Shown: in pieces, positions 23,679-36,218 of the stretch
How positions within the stretch are numbered: the stretch's first letter is position 1
Layout of the letters: the number at the start of each line of letters is the position of its first letter
Assembly (NCBI GenBank): GCA_024138025.1
Contig: JAMXBD010000055.1
Span: 558,001-622,000, forward strand
Direction: 5' to 3'
Length of the DNA stretch: 64,000 nt
Source: Combretum micranthum
Lineage: Eukaryota > Streptophyta > Magnoliopsida > Myrtales > Combretaceae
The notes under the pieces: generated by a model
What the model saw: the letters and a program-made list of their open reading frames with translations, nothing else
What the model was told of the DNA's origin: nothing
The model's database searches: none
Program-made: the position numbers and the translations under genes

Positions 23679-26600
23679 TCATGACTTTTTGGAAGAACCA
23701 AAACCACCAAATCCCATCATAGCCGCAACATCAGGATCTGCTTCTATCTCCTCCTCCAGAGCTTTTTCTTTCTAATTCAAGGAAGGACACAGATGGTTAG
23801 AAACTCATGAATGCAAATCTAGATGAAAAAATAACCTTGTCTATCATGATAAATAATGCAGAATGCTTCCTAAAACTTAAAACCTCATTTTCAACAACAG
23901 ACAACATTGCATGGCTCATAATAAAAAGTTAAAAATAACAACATTTCATCTCAAAGACCTTTTTTTCCTTCTTCCTTTCTCGACGTTGGCGCTTCCGTTC
24001 CTCCTCTTCTTGCTGCTGTTTTAGGATTCTTTCATCGAGATCTGAAGGGAAGGGAAGAGAAGAAAGAAAATCATATCCACTCACACACAAGACAATAGCA
24101 TGATGCATCCATACACAGGACAATAGCATGATGCATCTATAAAAGGACAAGAAACTAGTAACTTATCCTCAGTCAGAAGGCTTACCTTGCTCTGTAAAGC
24201 TGCCCGGTTCTTTTCGCTTCTTAAGAACTTCAAATCGTTCTTGCACCTTCACAAATTCAAGCAGAAAGAAAATTCAGTTCATTGTATCAGTTGTACTACA
24301 CTTGCTTCAACCATACAGAGAAAACTAAAACTAAAGTTGTTCTTTCATATTTTTAACAAAAATTACTGATCATTCATTGTAGAATATAACACTTCAGCTT
24401 ACCTGTTGAAGAGATGCCCGTTCTACCCGCATAGACATGCCCAAAGCTCTTTGATCTGAGGGCAGCAAAAGACCCAGTGAGGAGGGAATATAAGACTAGT
24501 CTGCCATATGTCACTAAGTTAACCATAAAGCCATATCTTAGGATAAGTTCTTACGCTTTTTTCCATTTATATGATCCAAGTAATTGGCTGAATCCTTTAC
24601 CACACATTCACAAACTGAACAATAGTATCCAGCCTGCAAAATAGAAATGAATGATTATAGAGATCAATTAATGAGAGTCCTACGCCCATCTTCATTTTAA
24701 GATAATCTTTTAATTTTTAATTTTATTTTTTATTATTATTGCTTTTTTTTTTTTTTGGTGGGATTAATAAAAGGAGCATGACCATAGTTGGACTAGTTGA
24801 TTTGCAGCACATGAACCATCATACCAAAACCACGCATAATTAGACTGTAGCCTGTGCTTGAATACCCTGACAAGTATCGTAAGGGAATTTAAATCTGAAA
24901 CCTCATGCAATTTGCCCAACAAAGTTTCTAAATCTTGACCATTAGACAGCCCTTTAGGAAGGGTAATCTATTCATTAATTCATGGTGAAGCAACAATTCC
25001 TAACTGAAAAAAATTTATTCATCGGTCACATTAGACTAATATGCGCACATTTTTCTCATGCTGCAGAACATTTTATGTTAAAGAAGGTATGCTATTACAT
25101 ATGATTTTTCTCAAGCAAAGGTACGTGGCCTACTGATACTAGTTTCTAACTTTATTTACACAAAATGAAGCTATAATTTGACCACCTCAAAGAAGAGTTA
25201 ACAGCTATCTTACTATAATACCACAAATTTATTTGATAATCACAAGCAAGAACATAGTAGAGATCACATATACATATATCTCTACACAAGAGAGTGGAAC
25301 AAAGTAGGCAAATCTATACCTGCTGGCTGAGAGGTGCTATTGGAGTGACAACCTGAAAAATCAAAATAAGAACACATGAAATAGAATCATGAATAGAAGA
25401 ACAAGTATTTTAACATATAAGAACCAAAATTTCAAACATAACTTTAGCACAAGAAAAAAGGTTCGATTCTTATCAATAAACCTTCATTATTTTTTTTAGC
25501 AACAAAAACTTAGACAGATAATGAAAAGAATGCACGAGACTGTTTACAGACGACCAAAAATCACCATTGCTAACTTCTAAACAATGCAAGGAAACTATAC
25601 ATGTCAGTGAGTCACACAATCAGGCACAACCCATAGGCAAAAACAACAGCAGAACTTATAGGTGATCAAAGAAATGGTATGAGGATGGTAGCTCACCTGA
25701 GTCTTCCCTAATCGAGATTCAAGATCTACTTCATAATCCCTATGCTTCAAAGGCTTCCTCTGCACTAGTGGAGCTTTAGCTGCAAGCACAGAGAAATCTT
25801 AGCCCTTCAATATCTAAGGACAAACACCTTCAAATCCAAACCATTACCCCTTCAGACTTACACCCACAAATTGTCCAGGCACTTACAAGTGGTGATAAGA
25901 ATCCCTAACATCATGATCATAAGAACAAGATACAATTACAGAACATGAACATAGAGACAAACACAAAATTGACATGACAACAAAACCAATTAATATGATA
26001 CAATATGGTACAATTGCAAACAAAACTGACACAATTACTAAATATATTAAGTATTTGTGATTCATGAGTGACTTTATGCAATTTCGGCATTGACACAAAT
26101 CTACCATGAATTGAAACACTGAAAACACATGACAAAATAAGTTACCATCCTTTGGATACCATATCAATCAGCCATGCAGCCACCCAACTATTAATCCATG
26201 TAGAAACATGTTAGCAACCCAACCCAATTTTAAACCCACTGTATTAGTGCAACCACTATTATTATTGCACAAACATAACTTTCATTCACTACAGATCCTT
26301 CAAGAACTAGGTATAAAATCTTACTTTCTCTCGCCTACTTTCAAATGCAATCACTAAATGCATTGAAAATACTCTTTCTCCTCTCCCTCTCCCTCTTCAA
26401 CCCCACCACCACACACACCACCCCAAACCCACACCCCCACCCACACACACACCCCCTCTACCCCACACACCCCACCCCCCCCCCCCCCCCCCCCCCCCCC
26501 CCGGGGGTGGGTTGTTGATGTGAGACACTAAGTTATAATATTTGCTTCTTCAAGTAGCCAAACTTCAAGAAAGTAAGAAGGAAGAAGGAGGCACTAACTT

Positions 26601-28855
26601 TTTGGGTTCTAATCCCTACATATCCTTTGTCTTTTTTCCTCTTTAATTATGTTTCTTCCTGATGGAAGACTTCTAAGAGAAATTCTGCTACAGTTAGTTA
26701 TAACAAACACATTTTCCCTCCTGACATCTGCTATAAGTACACTCTAGTGAGACAATCATAATTTCCATTACCAATCTGTGAACAAAAGCATATATATATG
26801 TATCATGTGATAAAATGTCCATGTACATTGGTATTTTCCTAAATCTTCTGGGTCTTGTTGTAACATTTTCTTGCCTAGCTTAAAAACAACCTTGAAACCA
26901 AGGTTGTAGTCAAAGTAGCTTCTCAAAAAGTAGTGAAAAGTAACACAACTTCCCAACTCGCTTTCTGTGAAGCAAAACCTTTCCATTGGACCAAAACTTT
27001 TTTGATAGGGGCATCATGTCAAAAAGTAACTTAAATATTAACAATACTCAGAGAAGTCAATAAATGACCGTCAATAGCATTCATAGGGAGGTTCAAAAAG
27101 AAACACTCAAACTATAGGCTTTCCTTAAAGTAGAGACATGGAACATCTAAGAATAGGATCGTAACTTAAACTCATAAACTCAAGATCCCACTCTCTTAAC
27201 AGGAAATGGACCATAGTATTGCTTTGATAGTTTATGACCTGCCAAGGGAATTTGCTTGTAAGGCTGTAAGCAAACAAAAATCAGATCCCTTAGTTCACAT
27301 CGGTCCTGTGCTTGTTTGCCTAATTCTTCATGTGAGCCTATTTGAGTCAAATATTTGTGTGGAGAACACAACAGTTTATCTCAACTGACTAATTTCGTAT
27401 CCTCAGCATCTAACCTTGAAATTCCCCTAATAATATGAAGTACTGCAGACAAATTTATCTATGGCAAAAATTTAACCCACTGTGGTGGACAATTCCTTAC
27501 AAAATTCCTCAAATATTTTGGCACTATTCTATTCAACACCTTGATTTTCCTATCACTTTGAGGGTGATAAGCACGATAAATAGCCAACGATGTCCCACCA
27601 AGCTTGAATATTACTTTCCAGAACTTCTTATAAAAGATAGCATCTTTGTCAAACACTATTGTCTACAGAAATCCATGAAGCTTAACCACCGTGTGTAAGA
27701 GTAATGCAACAACTTTTGTAGTGGTGAAATGAATATTCAAAAGCCCTAGATCACAGAATTTAGATATTTGTCCACCACTACATATATGATAATAAAACCT
27801 TGACATTTATGGAGATATGCAATATAGACCATACATATGTATTCTCAAACGCTCTCTAGAACAAAATGAGGACTAATAAACTCTAGGGAGAACGAGTTAA
27901 GTACTTCAACCTACTGACATATCCCACGGCCACATACAAAGCCTTCCTTACACTTTTTTAATCCATCCCAATAGAATCAGCTGCCAAACACTTAATAGGT
28001 TTTAAGAAATCCAAAGTGTCCAGTACTAGGGAAAACACGAAACTCTGATAAAATTATAGGGATATGAGCGGACCATGGCACCAAAAAGACCTTAGTTTGC
28101 CAACACAAAAGATCATTTTCCGAACTATGTCCACTTCAAAGAAATTCCTCAACTCAAATTATAAATAATTCATTTAATTAACCTCTCCCTCTCATTTGTT
28201 CTGTCTAGTATCATGTGACGTAATCCCCATGCCACGGTTGCAAGTGAAAGACCAATTGAATGGAGATGATGGCCCATGAATACAAACTACTGATCTTCTG
28301 CACTGATATTATGTTACTCTAGCGCCTTTAGTTCCACAAGTCGCGTGAAATGAAATCAATGATGATTTTAAGACACTTACTAGACATAAACAAGCTTACT
28401 ATTTTTTCAGTCTGGATAACCAATTCATAAAACCATTCTTATAAACTTCAGATTAATTAAAAACAAAAGTAAATAGAGGAAAAGAAAAAAGAACTCACAT
28501 TTAGATTTATGCCTGCCGTCTGATTCCTGAAAATTAAAGTTTCACAATAAAGTTAAATTCACTCATTAAGAAGAATAGAAACAAAAAAAGCGAAAACTGT
28601 TCAACAAAGATGGAATTCAATCATGAATTTACGATAACGGAACCTGCTTTTCACGTTCACGAGCTCGTTCCAAGTACTCTTCACGATCGAATTTCCTTCT
28701 GAAAGTGTTATCAACACCAAGACCCTGAAAAGGAGGAGGAAAAAAAGAGTAAGAACATCACTAGATAAAATCAATGAAGAAAGGGAACTTGATAAGTGCT
28801 AGTACAAAATTGAAACAGGGGATTTAGGGTTTACATTACTGCCGGTGCCCACCAT
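23679..28855 (-). CDS. SNU23/ZMAT2 homologue: U4/U6.U5 tri-snRNP zinc-finger protein
   Basis: Ten exons read on the minus strand: 28855-28835, 28724-28644, 28526-28499, 25779-25697, 25352-25320, 24633-24555, 24455-24403, 24246-24186, 24041-23959, 23771-23679. All borders are GT-AG and the joined frame is 204 codons, the usual family length. The protein begins [20 protein letters not shown] and continues through [13 protein letters not shown] single matrin-type C2H2 finger follows ([20 protein letters not shown] then NGKKHQ; Cys pair C-x2-C). The [20 protein letters not shown] helix comes next, then a highly charged [17 protein letters not shown] coiled segment. The C-terminus is [15 protein letters not shown], the family hallmark. 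Known SNU23/ZMAT2 proteins belong to the pre-catalytic spliceosome (B complex), where they sit near the 5' splice site with Prp38. The HQ of the finger is split across an intron. Intron 3 (2.7 kb) carries gypsy debris and a C28 run. Confidence 0.93.
26374..26515. repeat. C-rich low-complexity tract with an uninterrupted C28 run
   Basis: CCCT/CCA/CA-rich sequence builds up to 28 consecutive C (26475-26502), followed immediately by GGGGG. It lies in intron 3 of the SNU23-like gene, so the pre-mRNA would carry a G-run able to form quadruplexes. The abrupt C-to-G switch may also mark an assembly or polishing artefact. Confidence 0.8.
27180..28190 (-). pseudogene. Ty3/gypsy integrase remnant inside the SNU23-like intron 3
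   Basis: Read on the minus strand from about 28190 downward, the pieces follow integrase order. First comes a zinc-binding region ([10 protein letters not shown]... and a later C-x2-Q fragment). Then come core pieces (VVVDKY, VVKLHGF) and the catalytic stretch ([24 protein letters not shown]). Last is the C-terminal part ([20 protein letters not shown]). Frameshifts and stops separate the pieces, so this is dead. No LTRs were found nearby. It lies in the same orientation as the host gene and is removed with the intron. Confidence 0.8.
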
Positions 28856-30037
28856 TGCAGCGAATTGTATTGGGAGGATGGAGAGAGGAATGAATTTGGT
28901 AAATTAGGAAAAAAGAACCCTAATTTTATTCTGAGGTTATGGGTTTCAAGCGGAAGCGAAGCAGCAGTTGTCCGTGAGAAGAAGACCCGACCCGACCTGC
29001 TTTGTGGGTAATATGAAAGAGATGGTAAGTATTATTTCGGGTGATATATGAATCCGAATTCTATGCCATTTTTAATTTAAAATAAAACTATACAATAGAT
29101 AAATAAACGTATAATAATTTTTTTCCTTTTGCTCAAGTTATTAACTCTGAAATATTATTTTAATTAGAATTTAAAATATATTTTTTAATAAATAAAGTCT
29201 AAATAAGTTTAATCAAGTCAAGTTTGAGTCTTTGCAATACCACTTTGAGTCAAAATCAAGTCTAAAAAATATAAGTTCAATCAAGTTAGAGTTTTAAAAT
29301 TGAGTTCAAGTTAAGCACCGTATCATCTCAATTCAACTCTTTTGTATTGTACCCCATATCTATGAGGTTTTTCCGTAGTAATTCACATATAAACAAAACA
29401 TTTTTTAATGGTTCATGTTTTGAACTAGAGTAAGATTAGAGAAATTTTTCTTAAGATCATAACTAATATGAAGCTTCTTGAGTCAGATCCCAATGCCAAG
29501 TACCTCATCTTTTTTAGATCCTTGCATTAGAGATAGGCCCTTCAATTATGGGGGTTCACATTCATTATTTTTTTTTATTTTACATTAAGTCATATTTGGT
29601 ATGCAAGATTGCTTAAAATAAAATGAATTAGAGTGAGATGGAATAGATTAAAATAGAATGAGTTCGAAAATGACAAAATCAATGTTAAAAGTGTACATTG
29701 AATAGAATTAAATGAATAATTATAAAGTGTATTTATTAGAATGTCCGTAGCAACAATTATGATAAAAGTGTAATTAAAGTATGTATATTAATGAAGTTGG
29801 AATACGATCATGATTCTAGCATGAGAAGGCTCGGCAGAATCGAAATCCCTTTAAAAGTAGGAATTGCCTGTTTTAAAAAATTTTGATTTTACTTCTAAAA
29901 GTACATCCAAACATGCAAAATGAAATAGAATCCAAAATCTCAATTTCATTATGATCTATTTTTGCTTAAAGATATTGTGTCAAAATAAGTGGGACTCATA
30001 AAATTTTGAAAAGATATTAAAGGATCTTAATCTTAGC
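28856..30037. other. SNU23-like promoter region and intergenic DNA
   Basis: The first 150-200 bp should hold the promoter and 5' UTR of the minus-strand gene. Beyond it is AT-rich DNA with a MITE-like block near 29590-29950 whose ends carry TTTGGTATGCAA and CCAAACATGCAAA. No gene recognised. Confidence 0.45.
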
Positions 30038-30045
30038 GATTATAG

Positions 30046-30738
30046 TAGGGGTGTGCAAAAAAACCGATGAAACCAAAAAACCGAACCGAAACCGTAAAAC
30101 CAATTAGAAAAATATGGTTAACCAATCCGTTGGTTTCGGTTTATGATTACGGTTTTTTTTTCGCTTTCGGTTTGTAACCACAAAAAACCGATGGTTAACA
30201 GTTAACTGTTTCAATATATTATATATATATAATTTACATATATATATATAATTATTTTCTAATATATATATATAGACACATAAGATTTACATATTCATAC
30301 ACTTATTTTTTAAAATATATATACATATAATTTACCTATTTAATATTCCTTAGATTTCTATTAAGATAATATTATCTTATGTTGGATGGAGTTAATGTGG
30401 TAATTGATTTGGTTTGATTTTATTGATAATGATACATCCAAAGGTTTGTTTTTCCTCTTTTTCTTAATTTGATTTTCTTGTTTTTTCTTTAGCTCTTGTA
30501 ATATATATAATAATTTAAAAAAAAACTCAATTATAAAGCTAAAAATTAAGGTTTGTTGAAATTATCAATTTGATTTATTGAAACCATTACGTTAAATGAT
30601 TAAAAATCGAAAACCGAATAAAACGGTTAACCATTTATAATGGATCGGTTAAGAATCGGGATATTAAAAAATCAATCTTTACAGTTGAGTTCAAAAAATA
30701 AGACCACGGACCAGTTAACCGATTCATGAACACCCCTA
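30046..30738. mobile_element. Non-autonomous hAT-like element with 8-bp TSD
   Basis: The 693-bp element starts TAGGGGTGTGCAAAAAAACC and ends GAACACCCCTA, inverted termini of plant hAT type. Flanks GATTATAG (30038-30045) and GACTATAG (30739-30746) are an 8-bp duplication with one mismatch. AACCG/CGGTT words crowd both subterminal regions. The AT-rich centre has TA repeats and no transposase. Confidence 0.85.
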
Positions 30739-30746
30739 GACTATAG

Positions 30747-31090
30747 TTCTAAGAAAAGTCTTTCTCAGCACTCAAAAAACTTCGTAGAGTTCTCATAAAC
30801 GGGGATACTATTGTGAATCTTACGTTTGTACTCCCTTTTAACGCGCTCAGATGTCTACGTGATGCATTAAAAATGGAATTTGAACGTTATGTGCCTATAT
30901 GGTTTAAGTCGATGCAGTCGTCTCCAGTCGGACCACACAACAATGTTTAGTGGGAAAATGTGCATATACTATAGTAGGTTGGCTTTGCTTTGTTTTTTTA
31001 TTGCTTTCTCATTGAGAAAAAAAAAAAAAAAAAAAGCTATGGTGAATATAAATATATTTATTTGCTATCTCCCATTTATCAACTCATATT
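30747..31090. other. Spacer between the hAT-like and copia insertions
   Basis: Unique-looking AT-rich DNA with an A-run at about 31017-31035. No gene seen. Confidence 0.55.
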
Positions 31091-31095
31091 CATAC

Positions 31096-31843
31096 TGTTG
31101 AGTCATAGATCCAATTCATATTATATGTTGTATATATTTAAAAGACATTAAAATCAATAATATCCTAAATACATGACATATAATAGAAAAGGAATTTGAA
31201 ATAAGAAGTTTTTTGCATCAAAGGACACTTTGGAACTGTATATCGGCACTTGTAATACAAAGGCCATCGACCTTTACAACACAATAGCCAGCGTTTGAAA
31301 TTTGCAATTTTTTTCGAGAGCAGTAGATTGGCTAGGTTGGCGAAGCCAACCTAGGTGAGTACGTCACCGATGTACATGGGAAAGCCCCCGGCATACTAGG
31401 CAGCGTACAATGCTATTGCAATTTCGGCGTTTTCAACATCGACCTTCAAACGCCAAAGTTGCCAGCCAACTTTTTGTTCTGTGCCAGCCTTTATGTTTTT
31501 GTATAAATACTTCTTGTTTTTCTTCTTAGGGTTTTGGAATGAGTATTAAGGCTATCCTAAATCCTAGAGAGAGAATCTAGAAAAAGAGAGAGATCTTTTT
31601 TGTTGAGAGTAATCCATCAGTTGTTATAAGATTTGCGAGATCCACGAGTGATATCTAGTAAGAAATTGTATAACTCATTATATTGATATAGTGCAAGAAT
31701 TTATGTGTTGCGGTCTCGTGGTTTTTTTCATATGAGGGTTTTCTTTGTAAATCTAAGTATGATTTAAATTCCATATTTCTTTGATTAAAATTGTTGCTGT
31801 TATTGCATCAGCAAGAGGAAAAATGTTGGATCTTTTCCTAACA
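31096..31843 (+). repeat. 5' LTR of the copia element
   Basis: 748 bp, TGTTGAG...CCTAACA. It has a TATA box (TATAAAT, 31502-31508) and a 10-bp hairpin, CTAGGTTGGC/GCCAACCTAG, with a GAA loop (31332-31354). The hairpin is not preserved in the 3' LTR. Confidence 0.9.
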
Positions 31844-31845
31844 AG

Positions 31846-31858
31846 TGATATCAAAGCC
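31846..31858 (+). other. Primer-binding site of the copia element (initiator tRNA-Met type)
   Basis: TGATATCAAAGCC differs from the canonical TGGTATCAGAGCC at two positions. It stands two bases after the LTR end. From here on the sequence is that of the TRIM internal region, not of copia gag. Confidence 0.75.
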
Positions 31859-33764
31859 TGGTTCGGCTGTGGTGTGACTCGTTTGTGAAACTCATGGTGA
31901 GTAGGCTACTCACAAAACGGGTTTAGTGGAGTTAACTTGATAAGCTCTCGAGGAGGAGTATAGCCTATCCCATTGTAGAGACTCACACTTGAGGGGGAGA
32001 TTGTTAAGGTGCAAGTGTGAGAATCCCATATGGAAAATATGGATTTTATGTGAAGAGTTTGTAAGAAGGAAAGACCCATTAACCCATTGCCTTAAGGTTT
32101 TGGGTTATAAATGGTGTCAAAAGGCCCATTTGTATAATTCTTCACAAAACCTATTGGATTTCTCCGCATTGAAGGTATACTCCAATCCTAACAATTGGTG
32201 TCAGAGCCTAATTCGGCTAGGAAACTCCCATGATTGGCTTACCATGTGAAAAGAAGAGCTTTGTGGTGTAACTCGTTTGTGAAACCCATTGTGAGTAAGC
32301 CACTCACAAAGTGACTTTAGTGGAGTCAATTTGATAAGCTCTTGAGAGGGAGATTGTTAAGGTATAAGTGTGAGATTCTCACATAGGAAATATAGGTTTT
32401 ATGTGAAGATTTTATAAGAAGAAAAAACCCATTAACCTAATGTATTAAGGTTTTGGGTTATAGATGGTGTTAAAAACGCCTTTGTGTAATCATTCACAAA
32501 ACCCATTGGATTTCTCCCCGTTGAAGGCAAACTTTACATTCTAACAATTGATATCAGAGTCTGGTTCGGCTAGAAAACTTCCATGGCTAGCCCATCATAT
32601 GAAAATAAGAGTTTTGTAGTATGACTTGTTTGTGAAACCCATGGTGAGTAGCCCACTCATAAAGCGAGTTTACTGGAGTCAATTTGATAAGCTCCTGAAG
32701 GTGAGCAAGCGTGAGAATCTCACATGGGAAATATGGTCTTGTGTGAAGAGTTTATGAGAAGGAATGACGTATTAACCCATTACCTTAAAGTTTTTTATTA
32801 TAGATGGTGTCAAAAGCCCATTTGTGTAATCCTTTACAAAGTCCATTGGATTTCTTCCTGTTGAAGGCATACTCCAGATACTAACAGTTGGTATCAGAGC
32901 CTAGTTTGTTAGGAAACTCTCATGGTTTGCACACCATATGGAAATAAGAGCTCTGTGGTATGATTCGTTTGTGAAACCTACAGTGAGTAGACTACTCACA
33001 AGGCAGGCTTAGTGGAGTCAATTTGATAATCTCTTAAGGGGAAGCAAGTGTGTGAGAATTTCACATGGGAAATATGGGTCTTATGTGAAGAGCTTATGAG
33101 AAGGAAATACCTATTAACCCATTGCCTTAAATTTTTTTGTTATACATGGTGTCTAAAGCCCATTTTTGCAATCCTTCACAAAGTCCATTGGATTTCTCCC
33201 CGTTGAAGGCATACTCTAGATCCTAACAATTCGTATTAGAGCCTGGTTTAGCTAGGAAACTCCCATGGCTAGCCCACCATGTAGAAATAGAGTTTTGTGA
33301 TATGATTGGTTTGTGAAACCTATGGTGAGTAGACCACTCATAACACGGGTTTAATGGAGTCAATTTGATAAGCTCTTGAGGGAGAGCAAGTGTGAAAATC
33401 CTACAGGAGAAATATGAGTCTTATGTGAAGAGTTTATGAGAAGGAAAAACACATTAATCCATTGCCTTAAGGTTTTAGGTTATAGATAATGTCAAAAGCC
33501 CATTTGTGTAATTTTTCACAAAGCCTATTAGATTTCTCCCCATTGAAGGCATACTCCAGATCCTAACAATTGGTATCAGAGCCTGATTCGACTGGGAACC
33601 TCCCATGGTTAGCCTACCATGTGGAAAGAAGAACTTTGTGGTGTGGCCCGTTTGTGAAACCTATTATAAGTAAGTGGGTTTAATGGAGGCAATTTGATAA
33701 GCTTTTAAGGGGAGCATGGCCTACCCCATTGTGGAGACTTACACTTGAGGAGGAGATTGTTAGG

Positions 33765-36218
33765 TGTAGACACCCAATTTTTGCCCAATTAATTAAGGCT
33801 TAAAATTTAATTAAACTCATTTTTCCAAAAGCCTTAATTAAGTATTGATGAAGTTGGCTAAGTGATCAAGGCACAGGCCAAATGGCCTGTTGGTTAAATG
33901 CATTGATCCAAACACACATCCAAGCTCAATGACACAAGTTCAAACCCTAGCAAAGGCAAAATTTTGTCTTTTTATCATCTCATTATTTTTGCCTTTGCAT
34001 CTTCCTCAAACGTGACTTTTTGCCTTACTTTGCATCAGTTTTTAACTGACAAGACATCATTGATTGTCAAAATTGATGATGGAATTGCAAAGTGGTTATA
34101 GAATATGAAAGATTAGTGCAAAAAACAACCCAAAAGTCACAAAATTCAATTTATAAAGCATTCAATTGCACATGAATGAGGAGTTACAAAAATTGATGAA
34201 ATTGGACAATTAATCTATCCACATTGGATGAATCTGACATGGAATATGAAGAATCAATCATCAATTCATCGGTTAAGAATGAATCAAGCCCAAATTTTTG
34301 GTTAAATTCGTGGAAAAACAAAGAGGCAAAAAATGATTCATTTTCGAAACTGTTTGAAACGTAAAATTGAGCTTGCAACCTATAAATAGGAGGCCCTAGG
34401 ATCAAAAGGCACAAGTCAATTTCAAAAAAACACATACATAACAAAGCCAATTTGAAGTTCTCGAATTTAGGATGAAAAATTCGAATTTTTCAAATTCGAA
34501 TTGATTGGATCAGATTTAATCCAAATTGAGTGTTTTAGGAATGTTAGAAACTTGATTTAGATGATTTAGTATGCTTAGATTTGTTCGAATCACTCAAATT
34601 AATCTCTAAAATTTTTTTTTAATTTTGTTCATCAACGCCGCCGTACAACCACCACCGGAGCCGCCTCTTGTCGCCGTTCTGGGCGTGAACCACTACCTCC
34701 AGAGGACGTGCAACCACCATAGGAGTCGGGCCGACAAGCTTCCAGCCACCGAGGACCACCGGAGCCGCCGGAATCCGCCCCGAAATGTCGCGTCATCGTC
34801 TTCTTCACCCGTTGGAGCTCTGAGATCCGACCCGAAGATCCGAATCCAACCCGGTCGGTCATCGGTCAACGGTCGTCGGTCATCGGTCAACGGCCAACTC
34901 AGATCGAACAATCCAGATTCAATCAAGCAGATCAGACGACCCAGATTCAATCAAGCAGATCAGCGGCCCAGATTTGATCAAGCAGATCAGACGGCTCAGA
35001 TCGAGTCAACAAGATCAGACGATCTAGATCGGTCAGTACGATCGACGCTCCAGATCTCGTCCGCTTCATCCAACGGTCCAGGTCAATTCGCATTATTTTA
35101 TTAATAGTTTATTATATAATTAATTTCAGAAAATAATAAAAAATAGTAAAAAATTCATAAAAATTCATAAAAAAATTCAGAAAAATCCAGAAAAATATAG
35201 ATAATTATTTTTTATATAAATTTATTTTTTGATATTTTTGATATTTTTTTGAATATTTTTAGTATGTATTTATACATAAATTGCTTTTAGAAAATGCATA
35301 TTTAATGCATGAAAAATAATTTTAATATATTTTAATATATTCTGAATATGTTGTGAATTCATGTGATGATTTTTTTAAAAAATAAAAAATAAAAATAATA
35401 ATAATAATAAACAAAATAAATAAAAATGATAAAATTGGATTTTCCAAAACCAAAATTTTTTTAAAAAAAATAATAATAAAAAATGATTTTTTGGACTTAG
35501 AAAAATATTTTTTCATGAAATGAAAATCAATTGATTAGATCATAGGATTATCAAAAATAATTTTTTTATAAAAATTCAAAATTTAATGAATATAAAGTGA
35601 AAAGAATTCAAAAAATTAAAATTGACCAACAAACTAAGTTTTTTTTTAAAGAACTACATTTTGTCTGATCTCGATTAGCGAGTACGTAGGCACCTGCGGG
35701 GCGACATTAAAAAATAAAAAAAAATGTTTTGTTCTTTTTAGTAAATAAATATTTTGTAAATATAAGATATTTTGTTGATGTTTATAATAAAAAATAAAAA
35801 TGAAGAAAAGCACATAAAAAATAAAAATAAATGATTTGACTTGCAAATATTTGTTATGTAATATATTATTTGATTTTTTTTTAGCATGAAAAGGATAGAT
35901 CATAAGTTTAAAATTCCGAAAGTGGTAACCAATTTGGTTTTAATAGGTTAGCCCCCGAATCCATGATATCTGGTTTTAAAAGTTTGGTTTTTTTTTAAAT
36001 CAAATTTTCGCAGATAGTAGCTAAGTTAGGATCAACCGACCCATTGATCCTAGCTTTTTATTTTTTCCCGATTTATATCGGGTGGCGACTCTAAAATTTT
36101 TTTTAAAATTTCTTCTAACCCCTAGTCGAGGATTCATGTTAAATGGGTTCGGGTTTATATGAATCGGGTTAGGAGAAATGAACCAGATAAGATTAGTGGA
36201 AAAAATCCAGGCTCGACA
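33765..36218 (+). mobile_element. Gypsy-type solo LTR (2454 bp) nested in TRIM LTR 6, TSD TTAGG
   Basis: Starts TGTAGACACCCAATTTTTGC and ends AATCCAGGCTCGACA, with perfect TTAGG duplications at 33760-33764 and 36219-36223. No internal region, primer-binding site or second LTR is present, so this is a solo LTR left by recombination. A TATA box lies at 34381-34388 (TATAAATA). Downstream is a GC-rich block with open frames (34625-35104) that include a 27-28-bp tandem repeat (34914 to about 35026). The TGTAGACACC start, GGTGGCGACTC and GGCTCGACA end resemble Tat/Ogre-lineage LTRs; that lineage is inferred from memory of such termini. Confidence 0.85.
34914..35026 (+). repeat. Four 27-28-bp tandem units inside the solo LTR
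   Basis: Units beginning CAGATTCAATCAAGCAGATC start at 34914, 34942, 34969 and 34997. They diverge progressively toward CAGATCGAGTCAACAAGATC. Just upstream (34855-34893) a GGTCATCGGTCAACGG word is also duplicated. Confidence 0.75.

Noticed and set aside
24010..24150. Longer minus-strand open frame upstream of DLDERILK as coding
   Set aside because: The residues before DLDERILK are intron 8; a clean CCCTTCAG acceptor and a perfect phase with the preceding exon set the real border.
34625..35104. 159-codon GC-rich open frame
   Set aside because: It lies wholly within the gypsy solo LTR and owes its length to GC-rich tandem repeats. No protein family recognised.
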